64,000 nucleotides of DNA, taken from positions 48,504 to 112,503 of the forward strand of contig NZ_FQZN01000020.1 in NCBI RefSeq assembly GCF_900142015.1, in the 5' to 3' direction. Each line of letters opens with the position of its first letter. The first letter of the stretch is position 1. Both the position numbers and the translations under genes were made by a program. The notes below the pieces were generated by a model. It was not told the origin of the DNA, made no database searches, and worked only from the letters and a program-made list of their open reading frames with translations. This DNA is from Bacteroides stercorirosoris. GTDB taxonomy: Bacteria > Bacteroidota > Bacteroidia > Bacteroidales > Bacteroidaceae. Shown here one piece after another: positions 33,601 to 42,145 of the stretch.

Positions 33601-36266
33601 ACATGATCCTTATCTGTTTCTACATATTTCCCTTTCGGTTGGTTCAGGTTGATGCCGACATAGGATGAGAAGGGAGAGAACGGAATGGTCTGTGTATAAA
33701 TGCTGGCATCTCCTCCCGGCTCGAATACGCGGCTGGTCAGGGTTGCATTCAGCATGCCCGGTGCATTGGTGGCAGGTGGCAGCTTCAGCATGAAAGCGGC
33801 CTTTCCTTCCGCATCCAGCGTACCGTCGAATACATCGCTCTTCACGGTCGTAAATTCAGTTGCCGGATTATTGAAGATGTATTGGCTGTAATTCTTGAAT
33901 TGCGTATTTACCCTTGACAGGGACATTTCCACTTTGGTTTTCAGCCTGGATGCCGTGGCTCCCGTCAACCACGTGGAAGAAAGGGCTACCGGCATTTCTT
34001 TTGCTGAAGCCTGAATGACCTTATCGGGTAATTTTAGGTTGATCTTCAGCCGGTTCGGTTTTACGGTTTCTATGCGGAGGCTCTTATGGAAAGCTGTTCC
34101 ACCCACTTTGACATAGGCGTTCCATAATCCGGTCGGATCTTCTGCCCGTGTCGGAATATCAAAAGTATAGAAACCATTTACACCTTGTGTAGAAATCATT
34201 TTCGTATAGAACTGGCCTCTCGGATTATAAAGTTCCAGCGCTACGGGATGTTTGTCCGGAATTCTCTTTTCCCGGTCTTCCAGGATGAAGGCTACGTGAA
34301 GCGTATCTCCCGGTCTCCATACCCCTCTTTCTCCATATACAAAGCCCTTTAAGCCTTTTTGAATATCCTTTCCGCCTACGTCAAACCGACTGACGGATTG
34401 TTCTTCACCATCTGCCACGCGGACATATGCTTTCTGTTTGTCCACTTCGGCTACGAGGATGAAAGGTACGCCTTTCGGGGTGATTTCCACAAAGCCCTCA
34501 CTGTTGGTTTCACCAGTTCCGATGGCTTGCAACTGGAAGTTATAAGCGGTCACTTTCGCTTTTTCCATCGGCTTGGTGTCCAGGATGTTACTTACGGCAA
34601 TCCAGAGCTTGTTCAGTGAATTCCGTTTCACAATCATTCCTATATTCGAAGCGAATACATTGCAGGATGCCGCCCGGTCGGAGTCCATATAATAGGAAGG
34701 GTGGCAGGGATTGTTGCGTTGCCTCCAGTCATACTGTCTCCAGTCCATTTGAACTCCGCCGTTATAATAGAAGTAGGCTTCGGGGGTGTCCCATTCCGCT
34801 TCGTTTTCTTCAAAAAGAGTATTTCCGCTGACTTTTGTCAGTCCTTCGGGGGCTGCATTGCCGGCAAAACTCATCTGCTGGTTCTCTGTTCCGCTGCAAG
34901 GATATGCCGAGTATTCCTGCCGGAAGGAAAGAATAACGCGGTAGATGGCTCCCGGTTCCTGTCGGATAAGTCCGGCAAGGTCTATCGAATAATCTTCCCA
35001 GCGGTGCACATCTTTCGTACTGTCTTTACTCAGCCAAAGCGTGTTCTGGTAAACCAACCGCCCGGAACGTCGCAGTTCGCTGGCAGACGAAAGGGTATTT
35101 GTCTGCATAAACATCAGCACGTTGTTCTCGAAAATGCGGATGACGCTCAAATCCACTGCATAAAGATTGACTGCCCGGAATGGGATAATCAGGCTTTTGG
35201 AGTCGGGCAGGATAGCGGCCGAAGTAGACATTTCCACTTGCGGTTTCAGATTGAGCTCGCTGAACGAGATGGAGTGGGAGGTACCAAGTGATTTATCTTT
35301 GCTGTTTTTCACTCCCTCATGTATCTTCAGTGTCAGTTTATTCAGTTGGTTTGCTTCAAAGTAGATATATACTTTGTTGCTTTCTACCTGAAAGATGGAA
35401 GTGGATACTTCCGGAATTTCAATCAATCCTTTCAAATCCTGTGTAGTGGAAACCGGGTCGGAAAATACAATTTCTATTCCGTTTTCCGGTTCTTCGATAC
35501 GCTTGGCGGAAAGGAAACGGAAACTGTTCTTTGAAGGAATCAGTACGCTTTCGGTCAGCTGGCGGTCGATGCCTACGGGGCTGCCGTCCGCTTTTATTTC
35601 CAGTTGATAGTCTTCTTCTTCACGGGGAATACCGATAATCTCGAACTGGTAGCGTGTCGGGTTATCTGTCGGGGTGATGTTTACCGGGTAGGTTTGTCCT
35701 TTCCCGTTTCCGGCAGTCAGCATTTTTTCTACCGCTTCTTTCTTTGCGGCATCACTGAAGCGTATTTCTCCTTTGATGCCTACCTGTTCGGAGTGGCTGT
35801 TTATGTCGGCTGTTGTCAGCGGTTCAACGTTGAGAGAGAAATTGGGTTCCTGCACCCTGAAAGAAAACTTGAATTCTTTCAGGCGGCTGTCCACTTCTAC
35901 AAATTTGCCCAGTTGGAAAGTGCCTTCGTAGAATTGTCCCGGTTTCAGAATACCCGCTTCAGGAACGAATTCAATGGTATTGTTGCTGACCCAATACGCC
36001 TTACCCTTCAGAGAGGGAGAGAAACTGAATGGGTTCTCTTTCAGCTCATTGTTCAGATCCACCATAGGCTGGTCTTGTGTCAGTTCTATGCGGATGTTCG
36101 AAGTTTGCGAGATGACTCCTCCGGTGTATGCGTTCACATAAGGAGCGTATTCGGCAGAGGGAACAATATCTTTCTTGCTGCTTGTGCAGGAAGCAAAGAC
36201 AACAATACTCAGTAACAGAAAGAATAGCTTATCAGCTATACGATGTTTAGCTTTCATTCGTCCCAT
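30648..36266 (-). CDS. Bacterial alpha-2-macroglobulin lipoprotein with thioester motif
   Basis: The start at 36266 gives about 1872 residues with a lipoprotein signal (FFLLLSIVVFASC). Macroglobulin-type beta domains follow, a bait-region area, and the MG10/thiol-ester domains. The motif HHCTEQLTS near residue 1422 is the CxEQ thioester used to trap attacking proteases covalently. An alpha/alpha-barrel region (WEWITSYTGMFLVLA-like helices) follows, and the C-terminus ends in the receptor-like domain (YNERFITPE). It should sit in the periplasm or on the outer membrane and protect the envelope, together with PbpC downstream. An upstream in-frame ATG at 36305 overlaps the amidase gene and is less likely; the ATG at 36257 is another option. 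Confidence 0.92.
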   Translation of the reverse strand: MGRMKAKHRIADKLFFLLLSIVVFASCTSSKKDIVPSAEYAPYVNAYTGGVISQTSNIRIELTQDQPMVDLNNELKENPFSFSPSLKGKAYWVSNNTIEFVPEAGILKPGQFYEGTFQLGKFVEVDSRLKEFKFSFRVQEPNFSLNVEPLTTADINSHSEQVGIKGEIRFSDAAKKEAVEKMLTAGNGKGQTYPVNITPTDNPTRYQFEIIGIPREEEDYQLEIKADGSPVGIDRQLTESVLIPSKNSFRFLSAKRIEEPENGIEIVFSDPVSTTQDLKGLIEIPEVSTSIFQVESNKVYIYFEANQLNKLTLKIHEGVKNSKDKSLGTSHSISFSELNLKPQVEMSTSAAILPDSKSLIIPFRAVNLYAVDLSVIRIFENNVLMFMQTNTLSSASELRRSGRLVYQNTLWLSKDSTKDVHRWEDYSIDLAGLIRQEPGAIYRVILSFRQEYSAYPCSGTENQQMSFAGNAAPEGLTKVSGNTLFEENEAEWDTPEAYFYYNGGVQMDWRQYDWRQRNNPCHPSYYMDSDRAASCNVFASNIGMIVKRNSLNKLWIAVSNILDTKPMEKAKVTAYNFQLQAIGTGETNSEGFVEITPKGVPFILVAEVDKQKAYVRVADGEEQSVSRFDVGGKDIQKGLKGFVYGERGVWRPGDTLHVAFILEDREKRIPDKHPVALELYNPRGQFYTKMISTQGVNGFYTFDIPTRAEDPTGLWNAYVKVGGTAFHKSLRIETVKPNRLKINLKLPDKVIQASAKEMPVALSSTWLTGATASRLKTKVEMSLSRVNTQFKNYSQYIFNNPATEFTTVKSDVFDGTLDAEGKAAFMLKLPPATNAPGMLNATLTSRVFEPGGDASIYTQTIPFSPFSSYVGINLNQPKGKYVETDKDHVFDLVTVNAEGQLVNRSNLEYRIYRVSWSWWWENREESFGTYINSSSITPVASGNIRTTGGKATFKFRVNYPDWGRYLVYVKDKESGHATGGTVYIDWPDWRGRSSKTDPSGIKMLAFSLDKESYEIGETATAIIPAAAGGRALVSLENGSTVLQREWIEVSSNGDTKYAFKVTPEMAPNVYLHISLLQPHAQTVNDLPIRMYGVVPVLVTNKQTILQPQIKMPEVLRPETDFNVTVSEKSGKPMTYTLAIVDDGLLDLTNFKTPDPWNDFYAREALGIRTWDMYDDVLGASAGRYSSLFSTGGDETLKPADAKANRFKPVVKFIGPFYLDKGKQRTHTLKLPMYVGSVRTMVVAGQDGAYGKAEKTSFVRTPLMLLSTLPRVLSTQEEITVPVNIFAMEKEVKNVTVSIQATGGGVQVVGNKQQSITFAQPGDQLTFFKIKTGSQTGKATIHLTASGDGKQTKETIEIEVRNPNPAVTLRTSKWVEGGESVTIPYNLNNASPANSRLLMEVSRIPPVDISRRFDFLYNYQHHCTEQLTSKVLPLLFVSQFKAIDSEEAEKIKANIQEGIRQIYSRQLPNGGFVYWPGNAVADEWITSYTGMFLVLAQEKGYAVHPNVLDKWKRFQRTAAQNWRMPEQNDSWMYWQSGLQQAYRLYTLALAGAPEQGAMNRMKEQANLSLQAKWRLAAAYALTGKTKPAEELVFNAETTVKPYSSQNFIYGSYDRDEAMILETLILLHKDQAALQQAKKVSQNLADENWFSTQSTAFSLMAMGRLAEKLSGTLDFTWSWNGKQQPAVKSAKAVFGKELATTPASGNVTVKNQGKGALNVDFITRIQLVNDTLPAISNNLRLDVKYTDMNGATISIDDIRQGTDFMAVITVGNISGTTGYSNLALTHIIPSGWEIYNERFITPEATPTRNYTYQDIRDDRVLTYFDLQRSELKKFTVRLQATYAGNFVLPAVQCEAMYDASAQARTRAGRTTVSR

Positions 36267-36301
36267 GATTATAGTAGTTATTAAGTTACAATGGTGAATT
36301 G

Positions 36302-37105
36302 TCAATTCTCAATTGTCAATTGAAAAAAGTCCGCGTCTTTCCATGCGGGGAATTTGCTTCTGAATTCTCTTAATGCGGAGAGGTCGAGAGAAACGGTGTC
36401 GGTGCCCTCTTCGTTATCAGGCACACTGGCAAGGAGCTCACCTTTTGGTGAATAAATCACGCTGCCACCGCTATATGACATTTGGTTATCATCCGTACCG
36501 ACCCGGTTTACGCCACATACGTAGCAGATATTTTCGAGTGCACGCGCTTGCAACAGGACATCCCACACCCGACGGCGGGGAACAGGCCAGTTGGCGACGT
36601 ATATCAGGAGATCGTATTCGTTGTTCACATTACGGCTCCAGACCGGAAAACGTAAGTCGTAGCAGACAAGCAAAAGAATATTCCACCCCCGGTAAGAAAT
36701 GATCGGCCGCCGGTTTCCCGCACTGAAATGTTCCGTTTCTTTTCCCATGCGGAAGAGATGGTGCTTATCATAATAGTAAGCTTCTCCTTCGGGAGTCAGG
36801 AAGAAAGCACGGTTGTAGTAAGGGTGGTGGTTGGTAGGAGAAACTGTACCTTCGTTACAGGCGATATAACTACCCGTGATGGCAATTTGGAATTCTGTAG
36901 CCCATTGGCGCAGGGTGGTGATGGTATCACCGGTTACAGGCTCGGCCAGTTGCCGACTGTTCATGCTGAATCCGGTGGAGAAGGTTTCGGGCAAGACAAC
37001 AATCTCCGCTTCTCCGCGAAGCGTTTCCAGCTTCTTGCGGAGTAGGCGGAGATTCTCTTGTTTATCCTCCCAAACAATATCTGTTTGTAATAGAGTTACA
37101 CGCAT
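36302..37105 (-). CDS. Nitrilase-superfamily omega-amidase (YafV/Nit2-like)
   Basis: The 267-aa cytoplasmic protein shows the Glu-Lys-Cys triad of carbon-nitrogen hydrolases: E40 in LPETFSTGFS, K114 in YDKHHLFRMG and C148 in LVCYDLRFPVW. The motif details and length match the YafV/Nit2 branch, which hydrolyses 2-oxoglutaramate or 2-oxosuccinamate as metabolite repair. It has no signal peptide. It lies just upstream of the alpha-2-macroglobulin gene, with a 35-bp gap holding short CAATT repeats if that gene starts at 36266. Functional linkage to the neighbours is not obvious. Confidence 0.9.
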   Translation of the reverse strand: MRVTLLQTDIVWEDKQENLRLLRKKLETLRGEAEIVVLPETFSTGFSMNSRQLAEPVTGDTITTLRQWATEFQIAITGSYIACNEGTVSPTNHHPYYNRAFFLTPEGEAYYYDKHHLFRMGKETEHFSAGNRRPIISYRGWNILLLVCYDLRFPVWSRNVNNEYDLLIYVANWPVPRRRVWDVLLQARALENICYVCGVNRVGTDDNQMSYSGGSVIYSPKGELLASVPDNEEGTDTVSLDLSALREFRSKFPAWKDADFFQLTIEN

Positions 37106-37186
37106 AATACTAAGGTTAAAACAGTTAAGGAATAACCTGAGCTTAAAAGACTTTCATCTTTAATCTAAGTTTGAAAGACTTTCAGC

Positions 37187-37741
37187 TTACATATTTCCTA
37201 AAGCGAAGTTTTTCGGATTCTTTCCTACAAAGTCCTTATAATAAAGCTTTACCTCGCGCATATCCTTTTCGATGTCTCCGGAAGGCATGAACGCCTTTGT
37301 TGCGGAAATCGTCTTGGTTCTATAGTTGATTCCTATTAAAACAATGGGAACCTGCGCTTTCAAAGCTATAAAATAAAATCCTTTCTTCCAATTAGGATTA
37401 GCCTTACGGGTTCCTTCCGGTGTAATCGCAAGCTGAAACTTCTTACTTTTAGCAAACCTTTCCGCCATTTGGTCAACCAATGATGTTTTACGTCCCCGGT
37501 CCACCGGTATGCCGCCCACAGCCTTGAATATCAGTCCCAGCGGAAAGAAGAACCATTCTTTCTTCATCATGAAACTGGTTTTCCGACCGATGGCTCCATA
37601 AAATAGTTTGCCGATAAATAAATCCCAATTTGATGTATGAGGTGCTGCGGTTATCACGCATTTATCATAATCCGGCACCGTCACGTTTGTCTTCCATCCC
37701 AAAATGCGATAGTAGATAAAGCCGTATATTGCTTTTTTCAT
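37187..37741 (-). CDS. PlsC-like acyltransferase
   Basis: The 184-aa protein has the acyltransferase motifs HTSNWD (H-x4-D catalytic motif), GGIPVDRG and TPEGTRK in the order and spacing of glycerolipid acyltransferases. It is shorter than typical PlsC (about 240 aa) and lacks an obvious N-terminal membrane helix. Members of this short branch are annotated as 1-acyl-sn-glycerol-3-phosphate acyltransferase-like, and the true acceptor is uncertain. The stop of the upstream small gene lies 9 bp before its start, so the two are probably cotranscribed. Confidence 0.85.
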   Translation of the reverse strand: MKKAIYGFIYYRILGWKTNVTVPDYDKCVITAAPHTSNWDLFIGKLFYGAIGRKTSFMMKKEWFFFPLGLIFKAVGGIPVDRGRKTSLVDQMAERFAKSKKFQLAITPEGTRKANPNWKKGFYFIALKAQVPIVLIGINYRTKTISATKAFMPSGDIEKDMREVKLYYKDFVGKNPKNFALGNM

Positions 37742-37750
37742 TCCGGATTC

Positions 37751-38020
37751 TTACTTCAGTTTACCGATACCGTCAATAATTTCATTCACTTTCTTGTTGA
37801 AGTCTTCGCGGAACTTCTTGTAAAATCCCTTAACATTTCCCGGTTCAGTATGACTGATGCGGCTGACAAATTCATCCTGCATTTCCAGAACTTCCGCCAT
37901 TAGCTTATCGGCTTTGGCCTTGTCGGTTCCGGGTACATATAAGCTGTTTACCAAACACTCCATGAACAGTTCACCTGCGATATAATTGACGTTTTTCTTG
38001 AGTTCTCTTCTACTTGCCAT
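37751..38020 (-). CDS. Conserved small helical protein of unknown function
   Basis: The start at MASRRELKK (38020) gives 89 residues. A longer reading upstream to 38128 would run through the promoter region and begins with an unlikely sequence, so it is rejected. The protein is charged and helical, with FMECLVNSL and FYKKFREDFNKKVNEIIDGI and no membrane segment. I recognise it only as the kind of small conserved protein common in Bacteroidales. It lies directly upstream of the PlsC-like gene on the same strand and divergent from pfp. Confidence 0.8.
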   Translation of the reverse strand: MASRRELKKNVNYIAGELFMECLVNSLYVPGTDKAKADKLMAEVLEMQDEFVSRISHTEPGNVKGFYKKFREDFNKKVNEIIDGIGKLK

Positions 38021-38122
38021 AATCTTTACTTTTTTAGTGAATAAATTGAAATATCTCCGGTAAAGATAAGTACTTTCCACGGTATAAACCAACATTTCAT
38101 ATTTTTTTTGATGTGCGCATCC

Positions 38123-38153
38123 TTTCATAATTCAGAAAAAAACACGAAATTTG
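38123..38153 (+). promoter_or_regulatory. Candidate pfp promoter
   Basis: TTTC (38123-38126), a 19-nt spacer and GAAATTTG (38146-38153) fit the Bacteroides promoter pattern with one mismatch in each box, giving a leader of about 45 nt. The 182-bp divergent gap has no other feature. Confidence 0.4.
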
Positions 38154-38202
38154 CGACGCTTTTGAACGAAACTTTACTAACACCTTTAAATAATTAGATA
38201 AA

Positions 38203-39849
38203 ATGACAAAAAGTGCATTGCAAATTGCAAGGGCTGCCTATCAGCCCAAACTTCCGAAAGCGTTGAAGGGGGCCGTTAAGGCAGTAGCTGGCGCAGCTAC
38301 TCAATCTGTAGCCGATCAGGAAGCTATCCAGAAATTGTTCCCCAACACGTACGGAATGCCTTTGATTAAGTTTGAGGCTACTGACGAAGTGGTTACGTTC
38401 CCTGCTATGAACGTAGGCGTTATCCTTTCAGGCGGTCAGGCTCCCGGTGGTCACAATGTGATTTCAGGTATCTTCGACGGTATCAAGAAGCTGAATAAGG
38501 ATAGCAAGCTCTATGGTTTCATCCTCGGCCCCGGCGGTTTGGTAGATCACAACTATATGGAACTGACAGCTGATATCATCGACGAATATCGCAACACGGG
38601 TGGTTTCGATATCATCGGTTCCGGTCGTACGAAACTGGAAAAAGAAGATCAGTTCGAAAAGGGTCTGGAAATCCTGAAACAACTTGATATCAAAGCATTG
38701 GTCATCATCGGTGGTGACGACTCTAATACGAATGCTTGTGTGCTGGCTGAATACTATGCTGCCAAGAAGTGTGGCGTACAGGTAATCGGTTGTCCGAAGA
38801 CTATCGACGGTGACCTGAAGAACGAAATGATCGAGACTTCTTTCGGTTTCGACACTGCATGTAAGGTTTACTCTGAAGTGATCGGTAACATCCAACGTGA
38901 CTGTAACTCTGCCCGTAAATACTGGCACTTCATCAAGTTGATGGGACGTTCCGCTTCTCACATTGCACTGGAATGTGCTTTGCAGGTACAGCCCAACGTT
39001 TGTATCGTATCAGAAGAAGTTGAGGCAAAGGATATGTCTTTGGACGATGTAGTAACTTATATCGCTCAAGTAGTAGCCAATCGTGCTGCACAAGGCAACA
39101 ACTTCGGTACGGTTCTTATCCCCGAAGGCTTGATTGAGTTTATCCCCGCTATGAAGCGCCTGATTGCTGAGTTGAATGACTTCCTCGCTGCAAATGCTGA
39201 AGAATTCTCTCAGATCAAGAAGTCACACCAACGTGACTATATCATCCGTAAACTGTCTCCGGAAAATGCCGCTATCTATGCCAGCCTGCCCGAAGGTGTT
39301 GCACGTCAGTTGACACTGGATCGTGACCCGCACGGAAACGTACAGGTATCTTTGATCGAAACAGAAAAACTGTTGTCGGAAATGGTAGCTACCAAGCTTG
39401 CTGCATGGAAAGAAGAAGGCAAGTTCGTAGGTAAGTTTGCTTCCCAGCATCATTTCTTCGGTTATGAAGGCCGTTGCGCAGCTCCGTCCAACTATGATGC
39501 TGACTACTGCTACTCATTAGGTTACACGGCAGCTTCTCTGATTGCTAACGGTAAGACAGGTTATATGTCTTCTGTACGCAACACGACTGCTCCGGCTGAC
39601 GAATGGATTGCAGGCGGTGTGCCCATCACAATGATGATGAACATGGAACGTCGTCATGGCGAAATGAAGCCGGTTATCCAGAAAGCTCTGGTGAAACTGG
39701 ACGGTGCTCCGTTCAAGGCATTTGCCGCTCAGCGCGACCAGTGGGCTATCACTACAGACTATGTATATCCGGGACCTATCCAGTACTTCGGACCTACGGA
39801 AGTTTGTGACCAGCCGACGAAGACTTTGCAGTTAGAACAAGCAAAATAG
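38203..39849 (+). CDS. pfp: Pyrophosphate-dependent 6-phosphofructokinase
   Basis: The 548-aa protein carries the phosphofructokinase blocks GVILSGGQAPGGHN, IIGSGRTKLE, GGDDSNTNA and CPKTIDGDL. The second Asp of GGDD (D172-D173) is the feature that blocks ATP and marks PPi-dependent enzymes; ATP-type PFKs have Gly there. Length fits the long (about 550 aa) PfpB-like class. It phosphorylates fructose-6-phosphate reversibly with PPi in the cytoplasm, the usual glycolytic step in Bacteroides. Codon use is strongly biased, as expected for a highly expressed gene. Confidence 0.96.
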   Translation: MTKSALQIARAAYQPKLPKALKGAVKAVAGAATQSVADQEAIQKLFPNTYGMPLIKFEATDEVVTFPAMNVGVILSGGQAPGGHNVISGIFDGIKKLNKDSKLYGFILGPGGLVDHNYMELTADIIDEYRNTGGFDIIGSGRTKLEKEDQFEKGLEILKQLDIKALVIIGGDDSNTNACVLAEYYAAKKCGVQVIGCPKTIDGDLKNEMIETSFGFDTACKVYSEVIGNIQRDCNSARKYWHFIKLMGRSASHIALECALQVQPNVCIVSEEVEAKDMSLDDVVTYIAQVVANRAAQGNNFGTVLIPEGLIEFIPAMKRLIAELNDFLAANAEEFSQIKKSHQRDYIIRKLSPENAAIYASLPEGVARQLTLDRDPHGNVQVSLIETEKLLSEMVATKLAAWKEEGKFVGKFASQHHFFGYEGRCAAPSNYDADYCYSLGYTAASLIANGKTGYMSSVRNTTAPADEWIAGGVPITMMMNMERRHGEMKPVIQKALVKLDGAPFKAFAAQRDQWAITTDYVYPGPIQYFGPTEVCDQPTKTLQLEQAK

Positions 39850-39889
39850 ATCTTCCGAGAGAAGGATGTGTTAAGGGTGTTGTACTTGC

Positions 39890-39909
39890 GGGCGAATGAT
39901 TATTCGCCC
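39890..39909. repeat. REP-like hairpin GGGCGAAT-GATT-ATTCGCCC
   Basis: A perfect 8-bp stem with a GATT loop lies 40 bp after pfp, and the stem can extend through ACTT/AAGT with a bulge. This type of sequence recurs in Bacteroides intergenic regions. It could terminate pfp or act as a dispersed repeat. Confidence 0.5.
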
Positions 39910-39969
39910 CTATAAGTGCTGTCATCACTTTTATCACATCCTTTTCCTTTATCATTATTATTGTCATTT

Positions 39970-40836
39970 ATGGCAGACAAGAAACCTCGTACAACTACAA
40001 CCCGCCGGAAACCCGCTTCTTCCCGCCCTGCCGCACCTGCTGTGCGTCGTGGCAAGAAGACAAGCAAAGAGCGTGTTATGCCCGCATGGCTGCGCACTAT
40101 AGTTGCAGTCTGCATCATTGCCGTGTTCTCCGCTGGTTTTTATTGGTTCTTCATTCGTCCGTATGCCTATCGCTGGAAACCCTGTGCGGGACAGAAAGGA
40201 TACGGTGTCTGCATGCCCTGTGACTATGAAGTGCATGGTATTGACATTTCTCATTATCAGGGGAGTATAGACTGGGTGCAACTGACCTCCAACAAAGCAT
40301 CCCGATTCCCCATACATTTTGTTTTCATGAAAGCCACTGAAGGCGGTGACCATGGTGACGATACCTTCCCGTTTAATTTCGACCAGGCACGCCGTTATGG
40401 TTTCATTCGTGGAGCTTATCATTTCTTTTCTCCTAAAACAGATCCTAATAAACAGGCTGATTTCTTTATCCGCACCGTTCAGCTTACTGCCGGAGACTTG
40501 CCGCCTGTGCTGGATGTGGAAAATATTGGTAAAAGTACCCCGAAAGATTTAAAGACTGCCGTCAAAACCTGGCTTGACCGCATAGAGGCGCATTATGGTG
40601 TGAAGCCGATTCTTTATACTTCTTATAAATTCAAGAGCCGTTATCTCAGCGATTCCATATTCAATACGTATCCTTATTGGATTGCGCACTATTACGTGGA
40701 TTCTGTGAAATATGAAGGCCCGTGGCACTTCTGGCAGCATACGGATGCAGGAAATGTTCCCGGTATCAGAGAAGAGGTCGATTTGAATGTTTTCAACGGT
40801 ACGCTGGAAGAACTCGTTAATATGACAATTCCTTGA
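39970..40836 (+). CDS. Membrane-anchored GH25 lysozyme
   Basis: The start at MADKKPRTTTT (39970) gives 288 residues; the ATG at 39916 adds an implausible N-terminus. A basic, Pro/Arg/Lys-rich cytoplasmic tail of about 38 residues is followed by one membrane helix (about residues 40-62). The GH25 domain has HGIDISHYQGSIDW (D92), FMKATEGGD and LPPVLDVEN (D182, E184 as catalytic acid). GH25 enzymes cleave the MurNAc-GlcNAc bond of peptidoglycan. The anchored topology suggests wall remodelling at the inner membrane rather than secretion. Confidence 0.92.
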   Translation: MADKKPRTTTTRRKPASSRPAAPAVRRGKKTSKERVMPAWLRTIVAVCIIAVFSAGFYWFFIRPYAYRWKPCAGQKGYGVCMPCDYEVHGIDISHYQGSIDWVQLTSNKASRFPIHFVFMKATEGGDHGDDTFPFNFDQARRYGFIRGAYHFFSPKTDPNKQADFFIRTVQLTAGDLPPVLDVENIGKSTPKDLKTAVKTWLDRIEAHYGVKPILYTSYKFKSRYLSDSIFNTYPYWIAHYYVDSVKYEGPWHFWQHTDAGNVPGIREEVDLNVFNGTLEELVNMTIP

Positions 40837-40858
40837 TTATACTGTATCTTAAATAATC

Positions 40859-40904
40859 AAATTAGTGAGCTTGCCTGATGAAAACTATGTAAACACTAAT
40901 TTTT
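40859..40904 (+). terminator. Possible weak terminator after GH25
   Basis: AAATTAGTG (40859-40867) and CACTAATTT (40894-40902) form a 9-bp stem with a 26-nt loop, followed by two further T. The long loop makes it weak. The sequence from 40905 to 41161 is very A/T-rich and shows no gene. Confidence 0.35.
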
Positions 40905-41161
40905 ACCTTCTTGATATATTTCTTTCACTAACTCTGTTCTGAGTATCGGTCTGCAATGTTTTCTTTTTTTTCTTCATTCTGCTATGTTTCTCTTTTGATG
41001 TAAATCCTATCTTGCTGATTTATAGATGTATAATAGAATATTCTTGATTTTTTATTATAGATGGAAAAAATGAAAAGGGGACTTTAAAAAAAGTATTTAT
41101 AATAATGGTAATGTGTTGATATATAGTAGTATATCGTTTTAAAATAGGGGTGTGCAAAAAA

Positions 41162-41368
41162 CGTTCGTTTAATGTGCGCAAAGATAATGGGTATTTTTCG
41201 AATGTACAAGGTGTTTAATAAAAATATTTCTAATAAAAAATATTTCAGATCTTATATTGCTGATACTCAACATCTTTGTACTAAATAAAAATAGATTTAA
41301 TATCTTCTCATTTTTATAATTCTTGGTATTTATTTTTTGCGCTTAAGATTGCGCACATTAAACGAACG
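41162..41368. promoter_or_regulatory. Invertible promoter segment of the capsule locus
   Basis: A 20-bp sequence CGTTCGTTTAATGTGCGCAA (41162-41181) recurs exactly in inverted orientation at 41349-41368, enclosing 167 bp of A/T-rich sequence. The left end reads AAACGTTCGT, matching the ARACGTWCGT core described for the Mpi serine invertase of B. fragilis; the right end differs at one base. The position, upstream of upxY, is where phase-variable capsule promoters lie. I cannot tell the orientation with certainty: on the + strand CATCTTTG (41271-41278) or TTTG (41275-41278) could be promoter elements, and no convincing promoter is seen on the other strand. The recombinase gene is not in the window. 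Confidence 0.88.
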
Positions 41369-41562
41369 ATTAAAAGACACTTCGTCTTCTTTTACCTCTT
41401 CGTTAATAGCCTTTTTACATAACTGTTTCACTGCTTTTTGATCGAGATGACGAAACGCTTTGGAATAAGATGAATGCTGAATAAGTTGTTGAAAACAACT
41501 GCATTACATAAAATGATCGGTAAGTATTTCACTACTCCGGTGTCCCCAAAGAATATTCTGAC
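41369..41562 (+). promoter_or_regulatory. Leader region between invertible segment and upxY
   Basis: This 194-bp untranslated leader contains small inverted repeats, for example TAAAAGAC/GTCTTCTTTTA near 41372-41394 and GTTGTTGAAAACAAC near 41486-41500. In B. fragilis, UpxY proteins recognise the leader of their own locus to prevent premature termination, so this is the probable UpxY target. Confidence 0.5.
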
Positions 41563-42102
41563 GTGAACATCACCCCTCGCCTCCACTGGTTTGCAGTACG
41601 TGTCACATACGGCCGTGAACTGGCTCTGAAAGCTTTTCTGGATGAAGAGAAGATAGAGAATTTTATTCCGATGCGTCGCGATTATGTCGTGAAAGATGGC
41701 CGTCGCATTTGTAAGTTTGTTCCTGCCGTGCATAACCTTGTTTTCATTCGCTCTACTCGTAAGCGTATCGATACATTGAAGGATAGAGCCGGTATGAACA
41801 TCCCTATACGTTACATTATGAATCGCGAAAATCATCTTCCTGTTATCGTTCCGGAAGATCAGATGCGTAGTTTCATTCTTGTTGCTGGTACCTACGAGGA
41901 ATCGGTTATTTATGTAGAGCCCGCTGAATTGCAACTGGTAAGAGGTCAGAAAGTGCGTGTAAAAGGGGGCGTTTTCGAGGGTGCAGTGGGAGAATTTGTC
42001 CGTATCCGTCGCGACCGTCGTGTGGTTGTCAATATTGAAGGTGTCATGGCTGTTGCAACGACTTTTATTCACTCTTCGCTTGTAGAACCGATAACTGACT
42101 GA
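41563..42102 (+). CDS. upxY: UpxY-family transcription antiterminator of the capsule locus
   Basis: The 179-aa NusG-like protein has the NGN-type start (LHWFAVRVTYGRELALKAFLD), FVPAVHNLVFIRSTRKRID in the middle, and a KOW-type C-terminal part (VRGQKVRVKGGVFEGAVGEFVRI). It fits UpxY proteins, which bind RNA polymerase and the locus leader to let transcription run through the long capsule operon. The likely start codon is GTG (41563), as no ATG gives the expected N-terminus. It is the first gene after the invertible promoter and is followed by upxZ after 43 bp. Confidence 0.92.
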   Translation: MNITPRLHWFAVRVTYGRELALKAFLDEEKIENFIPMRRDYVVKDGRRICKFVPAVHNLVFIRSTRKRIDTLKDRAGMNIPIRYIMNRENHLPVIVPEDQMRSFILVAGTYEESVIYVEPAELQLVRGQKVRVKGGVFEGAVGEFVRIRRDRRVVVNIEGVMAVATTFIHSSLVEPITD

Positions 42103-42145
42103 TTTCAGTGTCTTAAATCATAAATTCTAAATCATAATTAAATAT

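Noticed and set aside
38021..38128. Upstream extension of the 89-aa protein
   Set aside because: It runs through the divergent promoter region and its composition differs from the compact helical protein beginning MASRRELKK.
41428..42072. 214-codon reverse ORF over upxY
   Set aside because: It is antisense to a recognisable UpxY, with no similarity to a known protein.
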